64,000 bases of DNA from Ochrobactrum sp. RH2CCR150 (lineage in GTDB: Bacteria > Pseudomonadota > Alphaproteobacteria > Rhizobiales > Rhizobiaceae), in contig JACGXE010000001.1 in the NCBI GenBank assembly GCA_014138095.1, positions 496,001 to 560,000 of the forward strand. Direction: 5' to 3'. The first letter of the stretch is position 1. Each line of letters begins with the position of its first letter. Position numbers and translations under genes: made by a program. Positions 1-11,795 of this stretch are shown piece after piece. The notes beneath the pieces are model-generated. The model was not told the DNA's origin and did not search any database. It saw nothing but the letters and a program-made list of their open reading frames with translations.

Positions 1-1585
<1,585 letters not shown>

Positions 1586-1776
1586 TCACACGACAAACAT
1601 GGCTTTAATATAGGCGCTAACGGCATATTTTCCAAATTTCACGCGCAAATTTACCGGGGATTCCGGTCGTTTGAGCGCATCTCTGCTGCATATCGCGAAA
1701 CGGACTGCGGATCGGCTTCTGGAAGCGCCACAATTACCCCTTATATGTCATAAAACAACGGTATTTGGAGCGCCCG

Positions 1777-3171
1777 ATGGAAACTGCGACGATGATGCGG
1801 GAAGCACTTGAACCCTTTGTGCCGCCAGCGCCGCGTCCGCGCGAAAAGCCGGTCGGTCGTTTCGAGATGATGCGTGTTGTTTACAAGAACCCGCTCGAGC
1901 TGTGGGGTGAACCATCCTACAATGAACGGTGGATTTCCGTCAGCTGGTTCGGCCTCAAGACCATCATCGCCAACGATCCCGGATTGATCCGCCACGTGCT
2001 GGTGGATAATGCCGCCAATTATCCGATGTCCGCCATCCGCCAGCGTGTGCTGCGTCCGCTGTTGCGCGACGGTCTCCTGACGGCTGAGGGGCAGGTGTGG
2101 AAGCGCTCGCGCAAGGCCATGGCGCCGGTTTTCACGCCGCGTCATATCGGCGGCTTTGCGGAAGCGATGCGCGACCGTTCGCGCCTGTTTGTGGAGCGCT
2201 ACAAGACCAGCGGCATGATCACCGATGTCGCGCATGACATGACGCTTCTGACCTATGACATTCTGGCCGAAACGTTGTTTTCCGGTGAGATCGCGGGCGA
2301 TCCCAATGACTTTGCGCGCCAGATCGACAAGCTGTTCGAAACCATGGGCCGCGTTGATCCCTTTGACCTTCTGGGCCTGCCCGACTGGTTGCCACGTCTC
2401 ACACGTCTGCGCGGCCAGCAGTCGCTGGGCTTTTTTCGCGCGCTTGTCTCCGACACGATTGCCATGCGCAAGGCACGCATGGACAAGGGCGAGGCGGTGC
2501 CGAGCGATTTCCTGACGCTGCTTCTGCGTGCCGAAGGCCCGGAGGGGCTTAGCCGCGCCGAGATCGAAGACAACATCATCACCTTCATTGGCGCTGGCCA
2601 CGAAACGACGGCGCGGGCGCTTGGCTGGACGCTCTATCTGCTCGCCAAGGCCCCCGAGGAGCGCGAGCGTGTCGAAGCCGAAATCGACGCTTTCTTCGAA
2701 AAGGGCGGACGCGATCTGCCGCCGCATGAGTGGCTGGCCAACCTGCCTTTCACGCGTGCGGCTTTCGAAGAGGCGATGCGCCTTTATCCGCCTGCGCCGT
2801 CGATCAATCGCGAGGCGGCGGAAAATGATCGCTATGGCGATCTGGAAATACCGAAGGGCGCAACCGTTCTGGTCATGCCATGGGTGATCCATCGTCACCG
2901 GCTCTATTGGGATCAGCCGGATGCTTTCATGCCGCAGCGTTTCTGGCCGGAAAACCGCGACCGGCTCGACCGTTTCCAGTATCTGCCATTCGGGGCTGGC
3001 GCACGCGTCTGCATCGGGGCGAGTTTTGCCTTGCAAGAGGCGGTGATTGCGCTGGCGACCCTGCTCGACGGCCATCGTTTCGATGTGCTGGAAACGACAA
3101 AGCCGTGGCCGGTGCAAAAGCTCACCACACAGCCGCAGGGCGGTCTGCCCATGAAGGTGATGAAGCGATAG
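1777..3171 (+). CDS. cytochrome P450
   Basis: Heme-thiolate monooxygenase of 464 residues, soluble as usual for bacteria. The I-helix oxygen-activation motif GAGHETTA, the K-helix EEAMR (ExxR), and the heme-binding loop FGAGARVCIG with the cysteine ligand are all intact. ATG 1777 is preferred over the in-frame TTG at 1765 because GGAG sits 6 bases before it. No ferredoxin or ferredoxin reductase gene is adjacent, so the electron donors must be encoded elsewhere. The substrate cannot be told. It converges on fghA across a shared terminator. Confidence 0.93.
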   Translation: METATMMREALEPFVPPAPRPREKPVGRFEMMRVVYKNPLELWGEPSYNERWISVSWFGLKTIIANDPGLIRHVLVDNAANYPMSAIRQRVLRPLLRDGLLTAEGQVWKRSRKAMAPVFTPRHIGGFAEAMRDRSRLFVERYKTSGMITDVAHDMTLLTYDILAETLFSGEIAGDPNDFARQIDKLFETMGRVDPFDLLGLPDWLPRLTRLRGQQSLGFFRALVSDTIAMRKARMDKGEAVPSDFLTLLLRAEGPEGLSRAEIEDNIITFIGAGHETTARALGWTLYLLAKAPEERERVEAEIDAFFEKGGRDLPPHEWLANLPFTRAAFEEAMRLYPPAPSINREAAENDRYGDLEIPKGATVLVMPWVIHRHRLYWDQPDAFMPQRFWPENRDRLDRFQYLPFGAGARVCIGASFALQEAVIALATLLDGHRFDVLETTKPWPVQKLTTQPQGGLPMKVMKR

Positions 3172-3172
3172 C

Positions 3173-3199
3173 AAAAAGCCCGGCCAAGCCGGGCTTTTT
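3173..3199. terminator. bidirectional terminator between P450 and fghA
   Basis: A 12-base-pair stem (AAAAAGCCCGGC with GCCGGGCTTTTT) and a 3-base loop, with A and T runs at either foot, sits between the two convergent genes. Confidence 0.85.
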
Positions 3200-3207
3200 C
3201 GTTATTG

Positions 3208-4050
3208 TCAAAGGCGCGCCGCATGCCAGCGCAGATGGTCGTCCATGAATGTCGAAATGAAGAAATAGGAATGATCGTAGCCCTCGCGCATATTGAGCGT
3301 GAGCGGAATGCCAGCCTTCTTGCAGGCCTCTTCCAGCAGCCACGGGCGCAGGCCGTCATTCAGGAAACCGTCCGCGGTGCCCTGATCAACGAGAAACGCC
3401 GGAAACTTGTAGCCGTCCTCGATCAGCAGTGAGGCATCATATGGACGCCATGCGCGCTCTTCCGCCCCGAGATATTTTTCCAGTGCTGGCTTCGACCAAC
3501 CGGCAGTCGAGGGCTGCACGATGGGGGCGAAAGCCGAGGCCGATTTGAATCGGTCGGGATTTTTCAGCGCAATCGTCAGCGCGCCATGGCCGCCCATGGA
3601 ATGGCCGGTAATGGCCTGCCGCGCCATATCGAGCGGAAATTCAGCGGCAACCAGTTCGGTCAGTTCCTGCGTGATATAGCTATACATCTGGTAGTTCTTT
3701 GCGAAGGGCTCTTGCGTCGCGTCGACATAAAAGCCTGCACCCTTGCCGAACTGCCAGTTGTCCGGCTCATCCGGAACGTCATCACCGCGCGGGCTCGTAT
3801 CGGGGCAAATAACGGCAATTCCCAGGTCTGCGGCCAATTGCCGATATTCGCCTTTGTCCATCACGTTTTGATGTGTGCAGGTCAGTCCGGACAGATACCA
3901 GAGCACCGGCACCCGTCCGTTTGCAGCCTGTGGCGGCAGGAAGACGGCAAAGGTCATGTCGCACTGGGTGGTTTCGCTTTTGTGCCGATAGACGCCTTGC
4001 GTTCCGCCAAAGCACTTCGCAGTCGAAATCGTTTCCAGGGTCGTTGTCAT
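3208..4050 (-). CDS. fghA: S-formylglutathione hydrolase
   Basis: Esterase-D-type alpha/beta hydrolase that splits S-formylglutathione to formate and glutathione, the last step of glutathione-dependent formaldehyde oxidation. It has 280 residues from ATG 4050 (MTTTLETISTAKCFGG). The nucleophile elbow GHSMGGHGA, an early CTHQNVMDKGEYR segment and a C-terminal GYDHSYFFI with the catalytic histidine are visible. A longer upstream reading frame exists but lacks family similarity before MTTTLET. It lies 41 bases downstream of the DUF1345 gene and is the last gene of the frm operon. Confidence 0.93.
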   Translation of the reverse strand: MTTTLETISTAKCFGGTQGVYRHKSETTQCDMTFAVFLPPQAANGRVPVLWYLSGLTCTHQNVMDKGEYRQLAADLGIAVICPDTSPRGDDVPDEPDNWQFGKGAGFYVDATQEPFAKNYQMYSYITQELTELVAAEFPLDMARQAITGHSMGGHGALTIALKNPDRFKSASAFAPIVQPSTAGWSKPALEKYLGAEERAWRPYDASLLIEDGYKFPAFLVDQGTADGFLNDGLRPWLLEEACKKAGIPLTLNMREGYDHSYFFISTFMDDHLRWHAARL

Positions 4051-4091
4051 AAGAGTTCCAGTTCCTGATTTTGCGCGCAGATTGGGCAACA

Positions 4092-4748
4092 TCAGCTGCC
4101 GAGCGCTACGGCGGCATTGACTGCTGCCGCGACGAGAATGGTGTTGAAGAAATAGGATACGACGCTGTGCATCAGCGTCAGCCGCCGCATGGCGGTGGTG
4201 GTGACGCCCGTATCGGATGTTTGCGCGGTCATGCCGATGACATAGGCGTAATAGGCGAAGTCCCAACCCGATGGTTCCGGCGTGCCGGGAAAGTCGAAGC
4301 CGCCGCGATAGCGGCTGGCATGGCTGCTGTCGTCGCCGGCCGGATCGCGGGGCTGCCAATAGGCATGGGCGTAATGAATAGCCGTCAGCATGTGAATGGT
4401 TGCCCAGCCGAGCGGCACTGACGCAAGTGTGGTCACCAGCGTGAAACTGTCGGCCTGCGGGTGCCTGTTGACCACGATGAACAGCGACACAACTGCCACG
4501 ATGACAGTTGCGAAAGTCACCAGAAAGATGATCCAGGCCGGCTCATCGGTGCTGGCTGCATGTTTTTTCAGGAATGCCGCCGTGAGCTTCGGCATGACCG
4601 TCAAAGTCAGCGCCAGATAAAGCACGAAGAATGTGTTTGCGCCGATGACCGGCGCAAGCGGGCTTTTCAGAAGCCAGGAGACGATAAAGGCTGCTGCGCC
4701 GCCGATAGCCGCGAGATAGAAGGACATATGGCGGCGCAGCAGGAACAT
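4092..4748 (-). CDS. DUF1345 family membrane protein
   Basis: A 218-residue inner-membrane protein with about five hydrophobic segments (near residues 9-27, 33-53, 70-90, 103-120 and 193-215). A conserved YAHAYW segment lies near the middle and an FAYYAYVIGMTAQTSD segment follows, both characteristic of DUF1345. The start codon overlaps the stop of the upstream GNAT gene (TGATG), so translation is probably coupled. Its place inside the frm operon suggests a role linked to formaldehyde or small-molecule stress, but no function is known. Confidence 0.82.
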   Translation of the reverse strand: MFLLRRHMSFYLAAIGGAAAFIVSWLLKSPLAPVIGANTFFVLYLALTLTVMPKLTAAFLKKHAASTDEPAWIIFLVTFATVIVAVVSLFIVVNRHPQADSFTLVTTLASVPLGWATIHMLTAIHYAHAYWQPRDPAGDDSSHASRYRGGFDFPGTPEPSGWDFAYYAYVIGMTAQTSDTGVTTTAMRRLTLMHSVVSYFFNTILVAAAVNAAVALGS

Positions 4749-5220
4749 CAGTTGCTCTTTCTTTGCGGTTGCAGCCGCATGTCGACATGCGGGATGCCGT
4801 CTTCCAGATATTCGTCCGATATCGCTTCAAAACCAAACGAGCCATAGAATTTCTGCAAATGGCTCTGGCCGCCCAGCTCGATGGCGATGCCGGGAAAGCG
4901 CTCTTCCGAAAAGGCAATCGCTTCCTGCATCAGCCTTCGGCCGAGCTGGTAGCCCCGATAATCCGGGGCTACGACCACACGCCCGATCTTGGCGGGTTTG
5001 CCTTCGCTTTCCGGCGGCAGAACCCGCAATGCAGCTGCAAGTTCTTCACCATCAAGAATGCGGAGGTGGAACGCGCCAATGTCCTTGCCGTCGATTTCGG
5101 AATAGGGGCATTCCTGCTCCACCACGAAAATATCCACGCGCAATTTCAGCAGCGCATAAAGTGCGCGCGGGGTAAAATCGTCCAGCTCGTCCCAACGGGA
5201 TATCAGCGTCTTTTCGCTCA

Positions 5221-5221
<1 letters not shown>
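4748..5221 (-). CDS. GNAT N-acetyltransferase, ElaA-like
   Basis: A 157-residue single-domain GNAT protein. It opens with an ElaA-like segment (LYALLKLRVDIFVVEQECPY) and carries the acetyl-CoA loop as VVAPDYRGYQLGRRLM, then a C-terminal FYGSFGFEAISDEYLEDGIPHVDM typical of ElaA. The substrate is not known. Both ends overlap neighbours by one base (TGATG with frmA upstream and with DUF1345 downstream), showing tight operon structure. The ElaA assignment is by motif reading. Confidence 0.85.
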
Positions 5222-6333
<1,112 letters not shown>

Positions 6334-6360
6334 GACGATGTTCCCTTCCAGTTGAACAGT

Positions 6361-6433
6361 AGAGCATTTCCAGCAAAAGTGCGAAACGGCTTTTGCATAG
6401 GGAAATACGTAAAAACAAACACTTGGCGCTCTA
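6361..6433. repeat. mosaic palindromic repeat, copy A
   Basis: Runs from AGAGCATTTCCAGC to GGCGCTCTA, with a core (GCAAAAGTGCGAAACGGC) shared by the other copies in the window. The outer ends are inverted (TAGAGC-type). The right end, read on the minus strand as TAGAGCGCC, provides the stop codon of frmR. Confidence 0.8.
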
Positions 6434-6721
6434 TTTCAGATAGGTGCGCAAAATTTGCATGACTTGATCGATCTCGGCATCCGGGTCTGTTGCGACATCC
6501 CGCACGATGGTCTCACGCGCTTGCCCGAATGTCTCGCGGAAGTGACTTTCCAGAACTTCCGCCATCAGGCCATTGGCCGCACCGCGCAAAGCCGCAATCT
6601 GCTGCAGCAGCGCCGCGCATTCCGTGCCCGCTTCCACGGCGCGTTCCAGCGCTTCCGCCTGTCCACGGATACGGCGAAGGCGGGTCAGAGCACGCTTTTT
6701 GTCTTCCGGTGAATGCGGCAT
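6431..6721 (-). CDS. frmR: formaldehyde-responsive repressor FrmR
   Basis: A 96-residue all-helical CsoR/RcnR-family repressor that releases DNA when formaldehyde crosslinks its N-terminal proline to a cysteine. Both sensing residues are present: Pro2 (MPHSPEDKK) and the cysteine of [10 protein letters not shown]. The segments TRLRRIRGQ and [18 protein letters not shown] closely follow E. coli FrmR. GAGAGG precedes the ATG. It heads the frm operon and has a G-tract operator 29 bases upstream. Its TAG stop is the terminal trinucleotide of a dispersed repeat. Confidence 0.95.
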   Translation of the reverse strand: MPHSPEDKKRALTRLRRIRGQAEALERAVEAGTECAALLQQIAALRGAANGLMAEVLESHFRETFGQARETIVRDVATDPDAEIDQVMQILRTYLK

Positions 6722-6749
6722 GAAACCTCTCGATCTTGCGGAAAACTAT

Positions 6750-6766
6750 ATACTATGGGGGAGTAT
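6750..6766. promoter_or_regulatory. FrmR operator
   Basis: ATACT-AT-GGGGG-AGTAT is an inverted repeat around a G-tract, the form bound by RcnR/FrmR repressors (TACT, G-tract, AGTA). It lies 29-45 bases upstream of the frmR start, where the promoter should be, so the operon is probably autoregulated. Confidence 0.78.
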
Positions 6767-6830
6767 GTCAATTGCTCCTGAATTGGCATTTGCAAGAATG
6801 GTTTTCTCTGCAGTCGGTATGGTCTGGATT

Positions 6831-7265
6831 TTAAGCCTCAAGCCTTAGATGCAGCAGCGGATAAGGGCGTCCCTGATCATCGGTTTCCGAGCGACCTGTC
6901 TCGACAAAGCCCATATGGCGATAAAAGCCCACGCCTTGTGCATTTTGCTCGTTCACATCAACAGTCAGCGCGCCACGTTGTTTGGCGTGGGCAATCATAT
7001 ATTTGCCAATGCCTTTGCCACGCTGGTCGGGCGAAATAAACAAGCTGTCGATATTGTTCTCGGTCATTCCCATGAAGCCGACCGGCTTGCCATTGTGTTC
7101 AATGACATCGACTTCCACATTCGGCAGATATTGCTCACCGACCAGCTTTTCGAGTTCATTGAAATCCTCGCGGCTTAGAAAGTCATGCGTTGCCAGTACG
7201 CTGGCTCGCCAGATTTCAGTGAGGGCCGGGGCATCAGCCGGAATAGATTTTCGGATATGGATCAT
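6831..7265 (-). CDS. GNAT N-acetyltransferase, YjaB-like
   Basis: A 144-residue acetyltransferase. Segments ASVLATHDFLS, DSLFISPDQRGKGIGKYMI (acetyl-CoA loop), TVDVNEQNAQGVGFYRHMGF and GRPYPLLHL follow E. coli YjaB closely. ATG 7265 begins MIHIRKSIPADAP, which matches the family start; the longer reading frame does not. The in vivo substrate is unknown. The hexosaminidase stop lies 38 bases upstream on the same strand, so the two may be co-transcribed. Confidence 0.88.
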   Translation of the reverse strand: MIHIRKSIPADAPALTEIWRASVLATHDFLSREDFNELEKLVGEQYLPNVEVDVIEHNGKPVGFMGMTENNIDSLFISPDQRGKGIGKYMIAHAKQRGALTVDVNEQNAQGVGFYRHMGFVETGRSETDDQGRPYPLLHLRLEA

Positions 7266-7303
7266 GTGTGTTCCTGGTAGATTAGGTGCGAAAGAACAGT
7301 CTT

Positions 7304-9022
7304 CTACCACTTTACCAGTTCGGACTTGAAGAAGCTGAGTCCGCTTTTCTGCCAAACCTTTCCATGCGCCGGAAGCACGGTGCTCTGTCTGGACCAAGGG
7401 CTGTTGGAGATAGTGCTCCACCCCTTTTGCGCCATGCCGGGCAAGCGCGGCAGTATCAGAAAGGTCAAATCATCGAAACTCCTGATCGTTTCACACCAGA
7501 TCGCCGCGCCCACGCCTGCGATATGCGCGCCTTTGCCCCCGCCTGGCAGAGATTTTCCGGGGTTCCAGTCGTAATATTCCTTGATGGTCTGGGGTTGATA
7601 AGCGCGCATCCCAAGACGTGCTTTCAGTGCGTTTTGTTCGGCCTGAACGGAGGCCTCCTTATAGGGAACGTCCAGATAGCTATGGGCAAAGGGCGTGAGC
7701 AGGATAGGAAGCTCCAGCTCCATTGCGCGCTTCATATCATTGATGCTTTGCTCGACGTTTTTCACGACAAGTTTTTGCAGTTCGATTGCCTGTTGAGAGC
7801 CCATCTGGGTTCCCAGTTGCATATTCGCATATCTCAGATCGGTGGAAATCCAGTGCTGAACGACGATATCGCGGTCGAGGCCAGCCCGCATGGTTTCCTG
7901 ACAGGCTAGCGGCATTTTCCCCGCCAGCAGCGCCGCCTTATGCTGATGCCGGACGAATTTCGTATAAAGCGCCTCCGGCATGCCGAAGGCTTCGTCGCCG
8001 CCAATATCGAGCCATCGACCCGGAAATACGTCCGTCAGATAGGCGATGATCTCGTCATAGACCTTGAAGCTCTCGGGCAGATCGGGATTGAGCCATGCAC
8101 GATGCTGCACCACGCCCGGCATCAGTTCGAAGCGCTGGACGTTGCTGCCCATGGCCAGTTCCGGGTGAAGCCTGATCAGCGCTGCCGCGTGGCCCGGCGC
8201 ATCGGAAGATGGAATGACGGTGATATGACGCGCCTGCGCGTAGGCGACAATTTCCTTCAGATCGGCGCGGCTATAGATGGGGTCGTCATTCGGCTGCTTG
8301 CCTTCCGGTCGGGCAGCTTCAATGCGCCATGCTTCGTCATCGGTGAGATGCAGATCGAGCGCGTTGAACTTGTAGAACGCAATCAGATCGATGACCGTCT
8401 TGATCTCGTCCGTGGTGAAATAATGCCGGGCAACATCGAGATGGAAACTGCGCCATTTGAAATGCGGACCATCCACGATGCGGACGGAAGGAATTTCGAT
8501 GGCGCTGGCATTCTGTTGCGGCGCGGTGATGATTATCTGCAAAAGCGTGGTCAGGCCCATGGCGAGCCCTTGCGCACTTTGCGCCTTGATGACGACGCCC
8601 GTTTTGTCGGCGCGCAGAAAATAGCGCTCATCCAGATCATCATGATCGGCTGGCGACAGGCCTGTTGACTGGGGAACATCCCCGATTTCCGGCGTCGGGC
8701 CGATTTCGAGATGAATGGCGCCCTTGGGCGAATTCGCACTGGAGCACCGCGCGCTTTTGATTTTTATTTCCGAGAAGGGGCGTAATGCTTCTGTGAAAAT
8801 ACGAATATTGTTTTCAATGACGGGATCGTCATAGGTGATCCTTGCGCCGCTTTCGATGCGGAATTTTCCGCCCAAATTCCTGATCCTGTGCGGGGTCGGG
8901 ATGAGAGGAATGGCTGCATCCGCGTCTTTCGCCGCTGCGTTTGTGAGGCCCGGTAAACTTGATGCTGCAAGTATGGAGAGAACAAGTCTTTTTAAAAGTT
9001 CTCTTTTACTAATATTCATCAT
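7304..9022 (-). CDS. secreted beta-N-acetylhexosaminidase, glycoside hydrolase family 20
   Basis: A 572-residue exported enzyme expected to remove terminal GlcNAc or GalNAc by substrate-assisted catalysis. Order: signal peptide (residues 1 to about 26, MMNISKRELLKRLVLSILAA then ending near TNAAA), an N-terminal GH20b-like domain (IPTPHRIRNLGG), then the barrel with WRSFHLDVARHYF, LDLHLTDDEAWR and the catalytic pair in DIGGDEAFG. ATG 9022 is followed directly by a second ATG; GGGA lies about 10 bases upstream. The start region is very AT-rich compared with its neighbours. A longer frame to 9301 runs into hrpB and is not credible. Confidence 0.9.
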   Translation of the reverse strand: MMNISKRELLKRLVLSILAASSLPGLTNAAAKDADAAIPLIPTPHRIRNLGGKFRIESGARITYDDPVIENNIRIFTEALRPFSEIKIKSARCSSANSPKGAIHLEIGPTPEIGDVPQSTGLSPADHDDLDERYFLRADKTGVVIKAQSAQGLAMGLTTLLQIIITAPQQNASAIEIPSVRIVDGPHFKWRSFHLDVARHYFTTDEIKTVIDLIAFYKFNALDLHLTDDEAWRIEAARPEGKQPNDDPIYSRADLKEIVAYAQARHITVIPSSDAPGHAAALIRLHPELAMGSNVQRFELMPGVVQHRAWLNPDLPESFKVYDEIIAYLTDVFPGRWLDIGGDEAFGMPEALYTKFVRHQHKAALLAGKMPLACQETMRAGLDRDIVVQHWISTDLRYANMQLGTQMGSQQAIELQKLVVKNVEQSINDMKRAMELELPILLTPFAHSYLDVPYKEASVQAEQNALKARLGMRAYQPQTIKEYYDWNPGKSLPGGGKGAHIAGVGAAIWCETIRSFDDLTFLILPRLPGMAQKGWSTISNSPWSRQSTVLPAHGKVWQKSGLSFFKSELVKW

Positions 9023-9213
9023 AATTTGTTCCCGGAGAAATTTTATTATTTTAAAAATTTGCATGGATTTATAAATAAAATATATCGCAATATTTTTGTC
9101 TCGTCTTGTTTCGCCGACACCTGATCGGGAGGGGCGGCAAGCCAGTTCCACCGGGTTTCGAATATGGATAATGGCCAGCACTTGTGTGATAAGCACAAAC
9201 GCTGCTGCCCTGA

Positions 9214-11685
9214 TTGACGGATATTCTTTTGACGCGCCTGCCCGATCTTCCCGTAACGCGCATTCTGCCTCAACTGGATGAGGCATTGAACGTCCATGCA
9301 AGCGCGGTGCTTGTTGCGCCGCCGGGCGCAGGCAAGACGACGCTGGTGCCGATCCACATGCTGGATGCGCAGTGGCGCGGCGATGGCATGATCGTGCTTC
9401 TGGAACCGCGGCGTCTTGCCGCCCGCGCTGCCGCGCGCCGCATGGCGCAGCTTCTGGGCGATGAGCCGGGCGAAACTGTCGGTTACCGGATGCGTCTGGA
9501 AAGCAAGGTCTCGGGGAAAACGAAAATCCTCGTCGTCACCGAGGGTGTCTTTGCGCGGATGATCCTTGACGATCCCGACCTCAAGGGCGTGGCGGCAGTG
9601 CTGTTCGACGAGTTTCACGAGCGCAGTCTTGATGCGGATTTCGGGCTGGTGCTGGCGCTCGATGTGCAGGCGGCCTTGCGCGACGATCTGAAAATTTTGG
9701 TCATGTCGGCAACGCTCGACGGTGCGCGTGTAGCGGCACTTCTGGGCGACGCGCCGGTGATTGAAAGCGAGGGCCGGGCTTTCCCGGTCGATATTCGTTA
9801 TCGGGAAAGAAAAGCCGACGAACGCGTGGAAGACGCCATGGCGCGTAACATTCGCGATGCGTTGGCCGACGAGACAGGCAGTATTCTGGCTTTCCTGCCG
9901 GGGCAGGGCGAGATCGAGCGCACGGTGCGCCTTCTGGAAGATCGCGTGCCAGCCCATGTGATGCTCGCGCCGCTTTATGGCGCGATGGAAGGCCGCGATC
10001 AGGATGCGGCGATCAAGCCGGCACCAGAAGGCAAGCGCAAGGTGGTTCTGGCGACCTCGATTGCCGAAACCTCCATCACGATTGACGGCGTGCGCGTGGT
10101 GATCGACAGCGGGCTTGCCCGTCTGCCGAAATATGAACCGGCCACCGGCCTGACGCGGCTGGAAACCGTGCGCACATCCCGCGCAAGTGCCGATCAGCGG
10201 GCGGGCCGCGCTGGGCGAACGGAGCCGGGTATCGCCATTCGTCTCTGGCATCAGGGACAGACGGCATCACTGCCAGCCTTTTCGCCGCCCGAGATTCTGG
10301 AGGCCGATCTGTCCGGCCTCGTCCTCGACAGCGCTGCGTGGGGCGTGACCGATCCGGCGACGCTTGCCTTTCTCGATGCACCTCCGAAACCGGCGCTGAA
10401 CGAAGCCCGCACCTTGTTGCGGCGGCTTGGCGCGCTGGATGAGGCCGGGCGTCTGACCCCCGATGGCGAAGCCATGCGTCAGCTCGCCTTGCCGGCACGT
10501 CTTGCGCATATGGTGGCCGAGGCGGGCAAGCGCGGCGAAGCCTCAAAGGCTGCCGAACTGGCAGTGATTTTGACGGAGCGTGGGCTTGGCGGCAACGAAA
10601 CCGATCTCGACACGCGTTTTTCGCGCTTTCGCAATGATCGTTCGGACCGCGCCCAAAGGGCCAAGGGGCTGGCAAAGCGTCTTGCGGCCAATGTGCCCAA
10701 TCAGGGTATGCCCGCCGGATCTAGCATCGGGCGTATGCTGATCGACGCCTATCCCGACCGGATTGCCAGAGCGCGTGGCCAGACCGGGCAGTTTCTTCTG
10801 GCCAATGGTCGCGGCGGAGAGGTGGATAGCGCGATAAGCCTCAGCCGTGCGCCCTGGCTTGTCGTAGCGGACATGTCGGGCAAGGCAGGCCGCGCGCGGG
10901 TTCTTTCGGCTGCCGAAGTTTCGGAGGCGGAAATCCGGTCTGCCCTTGGCGACCGGATTGAGAGCGGGCGTCAGGTTGTCTACGATCCTGAAAAGAACGC
11001 GCTCAGGGCGCGTGAAGCCGTGCGCATCGGCGCCATCGCCCTTTCGGAAAAGCCGTTGGCCGCGCCATCGGGCAGCGCTGCCGATGAGGGCGTGATCGCT
11101 GCGGTTCGCGAGCATGGGCTTGGCATTCTGCCCTGGGGCAAGGAAGCCGATATTCTGCGCCGCCGTCTTGGCTGGCTTTATCGCGGGCTTGGCGATCCAT
11201 GGCCATCCATGGACGATGAGCATTTGCTGGAGACGCTGGAAGACTGGCTGCTGCCCTTCCTGACCGGCGAGGCGCAACTCGACCGCATTCCGGGTCATGT
11301 GTTGAAAAACGGCCTGATGAGCCTCGTGCCCTTCGATCTCCAGCGCAGCGTGGATCAACTTGCGCCAACGCATTTCACCGTGCCGACCGGCTCACATATT
11401 CCGATCCGCTACGATGCCGAAGAGCCGGTGCTCGCGGTGCGCGTGCAGGAATTGTTCGGTCTGGGTCAGCATCCGTCCATCGCCAATGGCAAGGTGCCAT
11501 TGTTGCTGGAACTGCTGTCGCCTGCCCATCGCCCTATCCAGATCACCCGCGATCTGCCGGGTTTCTGGAAAGGATCATGGGCCGACGTCCGGTCCGACAT
11601 GCGTGGGCGCTATCCAAAACATGTCTGGCCGGAAGACCCGGCCAATGCGGAAGCAACGCGCCGGGCAAAGCCACGCGGAACGTAG
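9214..11685 (+). CDS. hrpB: ATP-dependent helicase HrpB
   Basis: DEAH/RHA-family helicase of about 820 residues, the family size. Motif I is APPGAGKTTLVPI, motif II DEFHERSLDAD, motif III VMSATLDG, motif V ATSIAETSITIDGV and motif VI QRAGRAGRTEPG; the HrpB-specific C-terminal domain follows. No ATG is near the N-terminus. TTG 9214 or TTG 9229 must be used, and the choice is uncertain. The stop codon TAG is the first three bases of a dispersed repeat fragment. Its position before regB is usual in related genomes. Confidence 0.92.
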   Translation: MTDILLTRLPDLPVTRILPQLDEALNVHASAVLVAPPGAGKTTLVPIHMLDAQWRGDGMIVLLEPRRLAARAAARRMAQLLGDEPGETVGYRMRLESKVSGKTKILVVTEGVFARMILDDPDLKGVAAVLFDEFHERSLDADFGLVLALDVQAALRDDLKILVMSATLDGARVAALLGDAPVIESEGRAFPVDIRYRERKADERVEDAMARNIRDALADETGSILAFLPGQGEIERTVRLLEDRVPAHVMLAPLYGAMEGRDQDAAIKPAPEGKRKVVLATSIAETSITIDGVRVVIDSGLARLPKYEPATGLTRLETVRTSRASADQRAGRAGRTEPGIAIRLWHQGQTASLPAFSPPEILEADLSGLVLDSAAWGVTDPATLAFLDAPPKPALNEARTLLRRLGALDEAGRLTPDGEAMRQLALPARLAHMVAEAGKRGEASKAAELAVILTERGLGGNETDLDTRFSRFRNDRSDRAQRAKGLAKRLAANVPNQGMPAGSSIGRMLIDAYPDRIARARGQTGQFLLANGRGGEVDSAISLSRAPWLVVADMSGKAGRARVLSAAEVSEAEIRSALGDRIESGRQVVYDPEKNALRAREAVRIGAIALSEKPLAAPSGSAADEGVIAAVREHGLGILPWGKEADILRRRLGWLYRGLGDPWPSMDDEHLLETLEDWLLPFLTGEAQLDRIPGHVLKNGLMSLVPFDLQRSVDQLAPTHFTVPTGSHIPIRYDAEEPVLAVRVQELFGLGQHPSIANGKVPLLLELLSPAHRPIQITRDLPGFWKGSWADVRSDMRGRYPKHVWPEDPANAEATRRAKPRGT

Positions 11686-11702
11686 AGCATTTCCAGCAAA
11701 AG
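11683..11702. repeat. mosaic repeat fragment, copy B
   Basis: TAGAGCATTTCCAGCAAAAG matches the left end and core of the other copies, then identity stops. The first three bases are the stop codon of hrpB. Confidence 0.7.
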
Positions 11703-11795
11703 ACGCGTTAACCACCTGCGACCGGATAACGCAGTTCCGCTTGCATTCCTGTCTTCGCTTGCCCCATAAGGGGCAGGATAGAGGGACAGCAGACT

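Noticed and set aside
9023..9301. Upstream extension of the hexosaminidase frame to 9301
   Set aside because: It would overlap hrpB, and the credible signal peptide begins at 9022.
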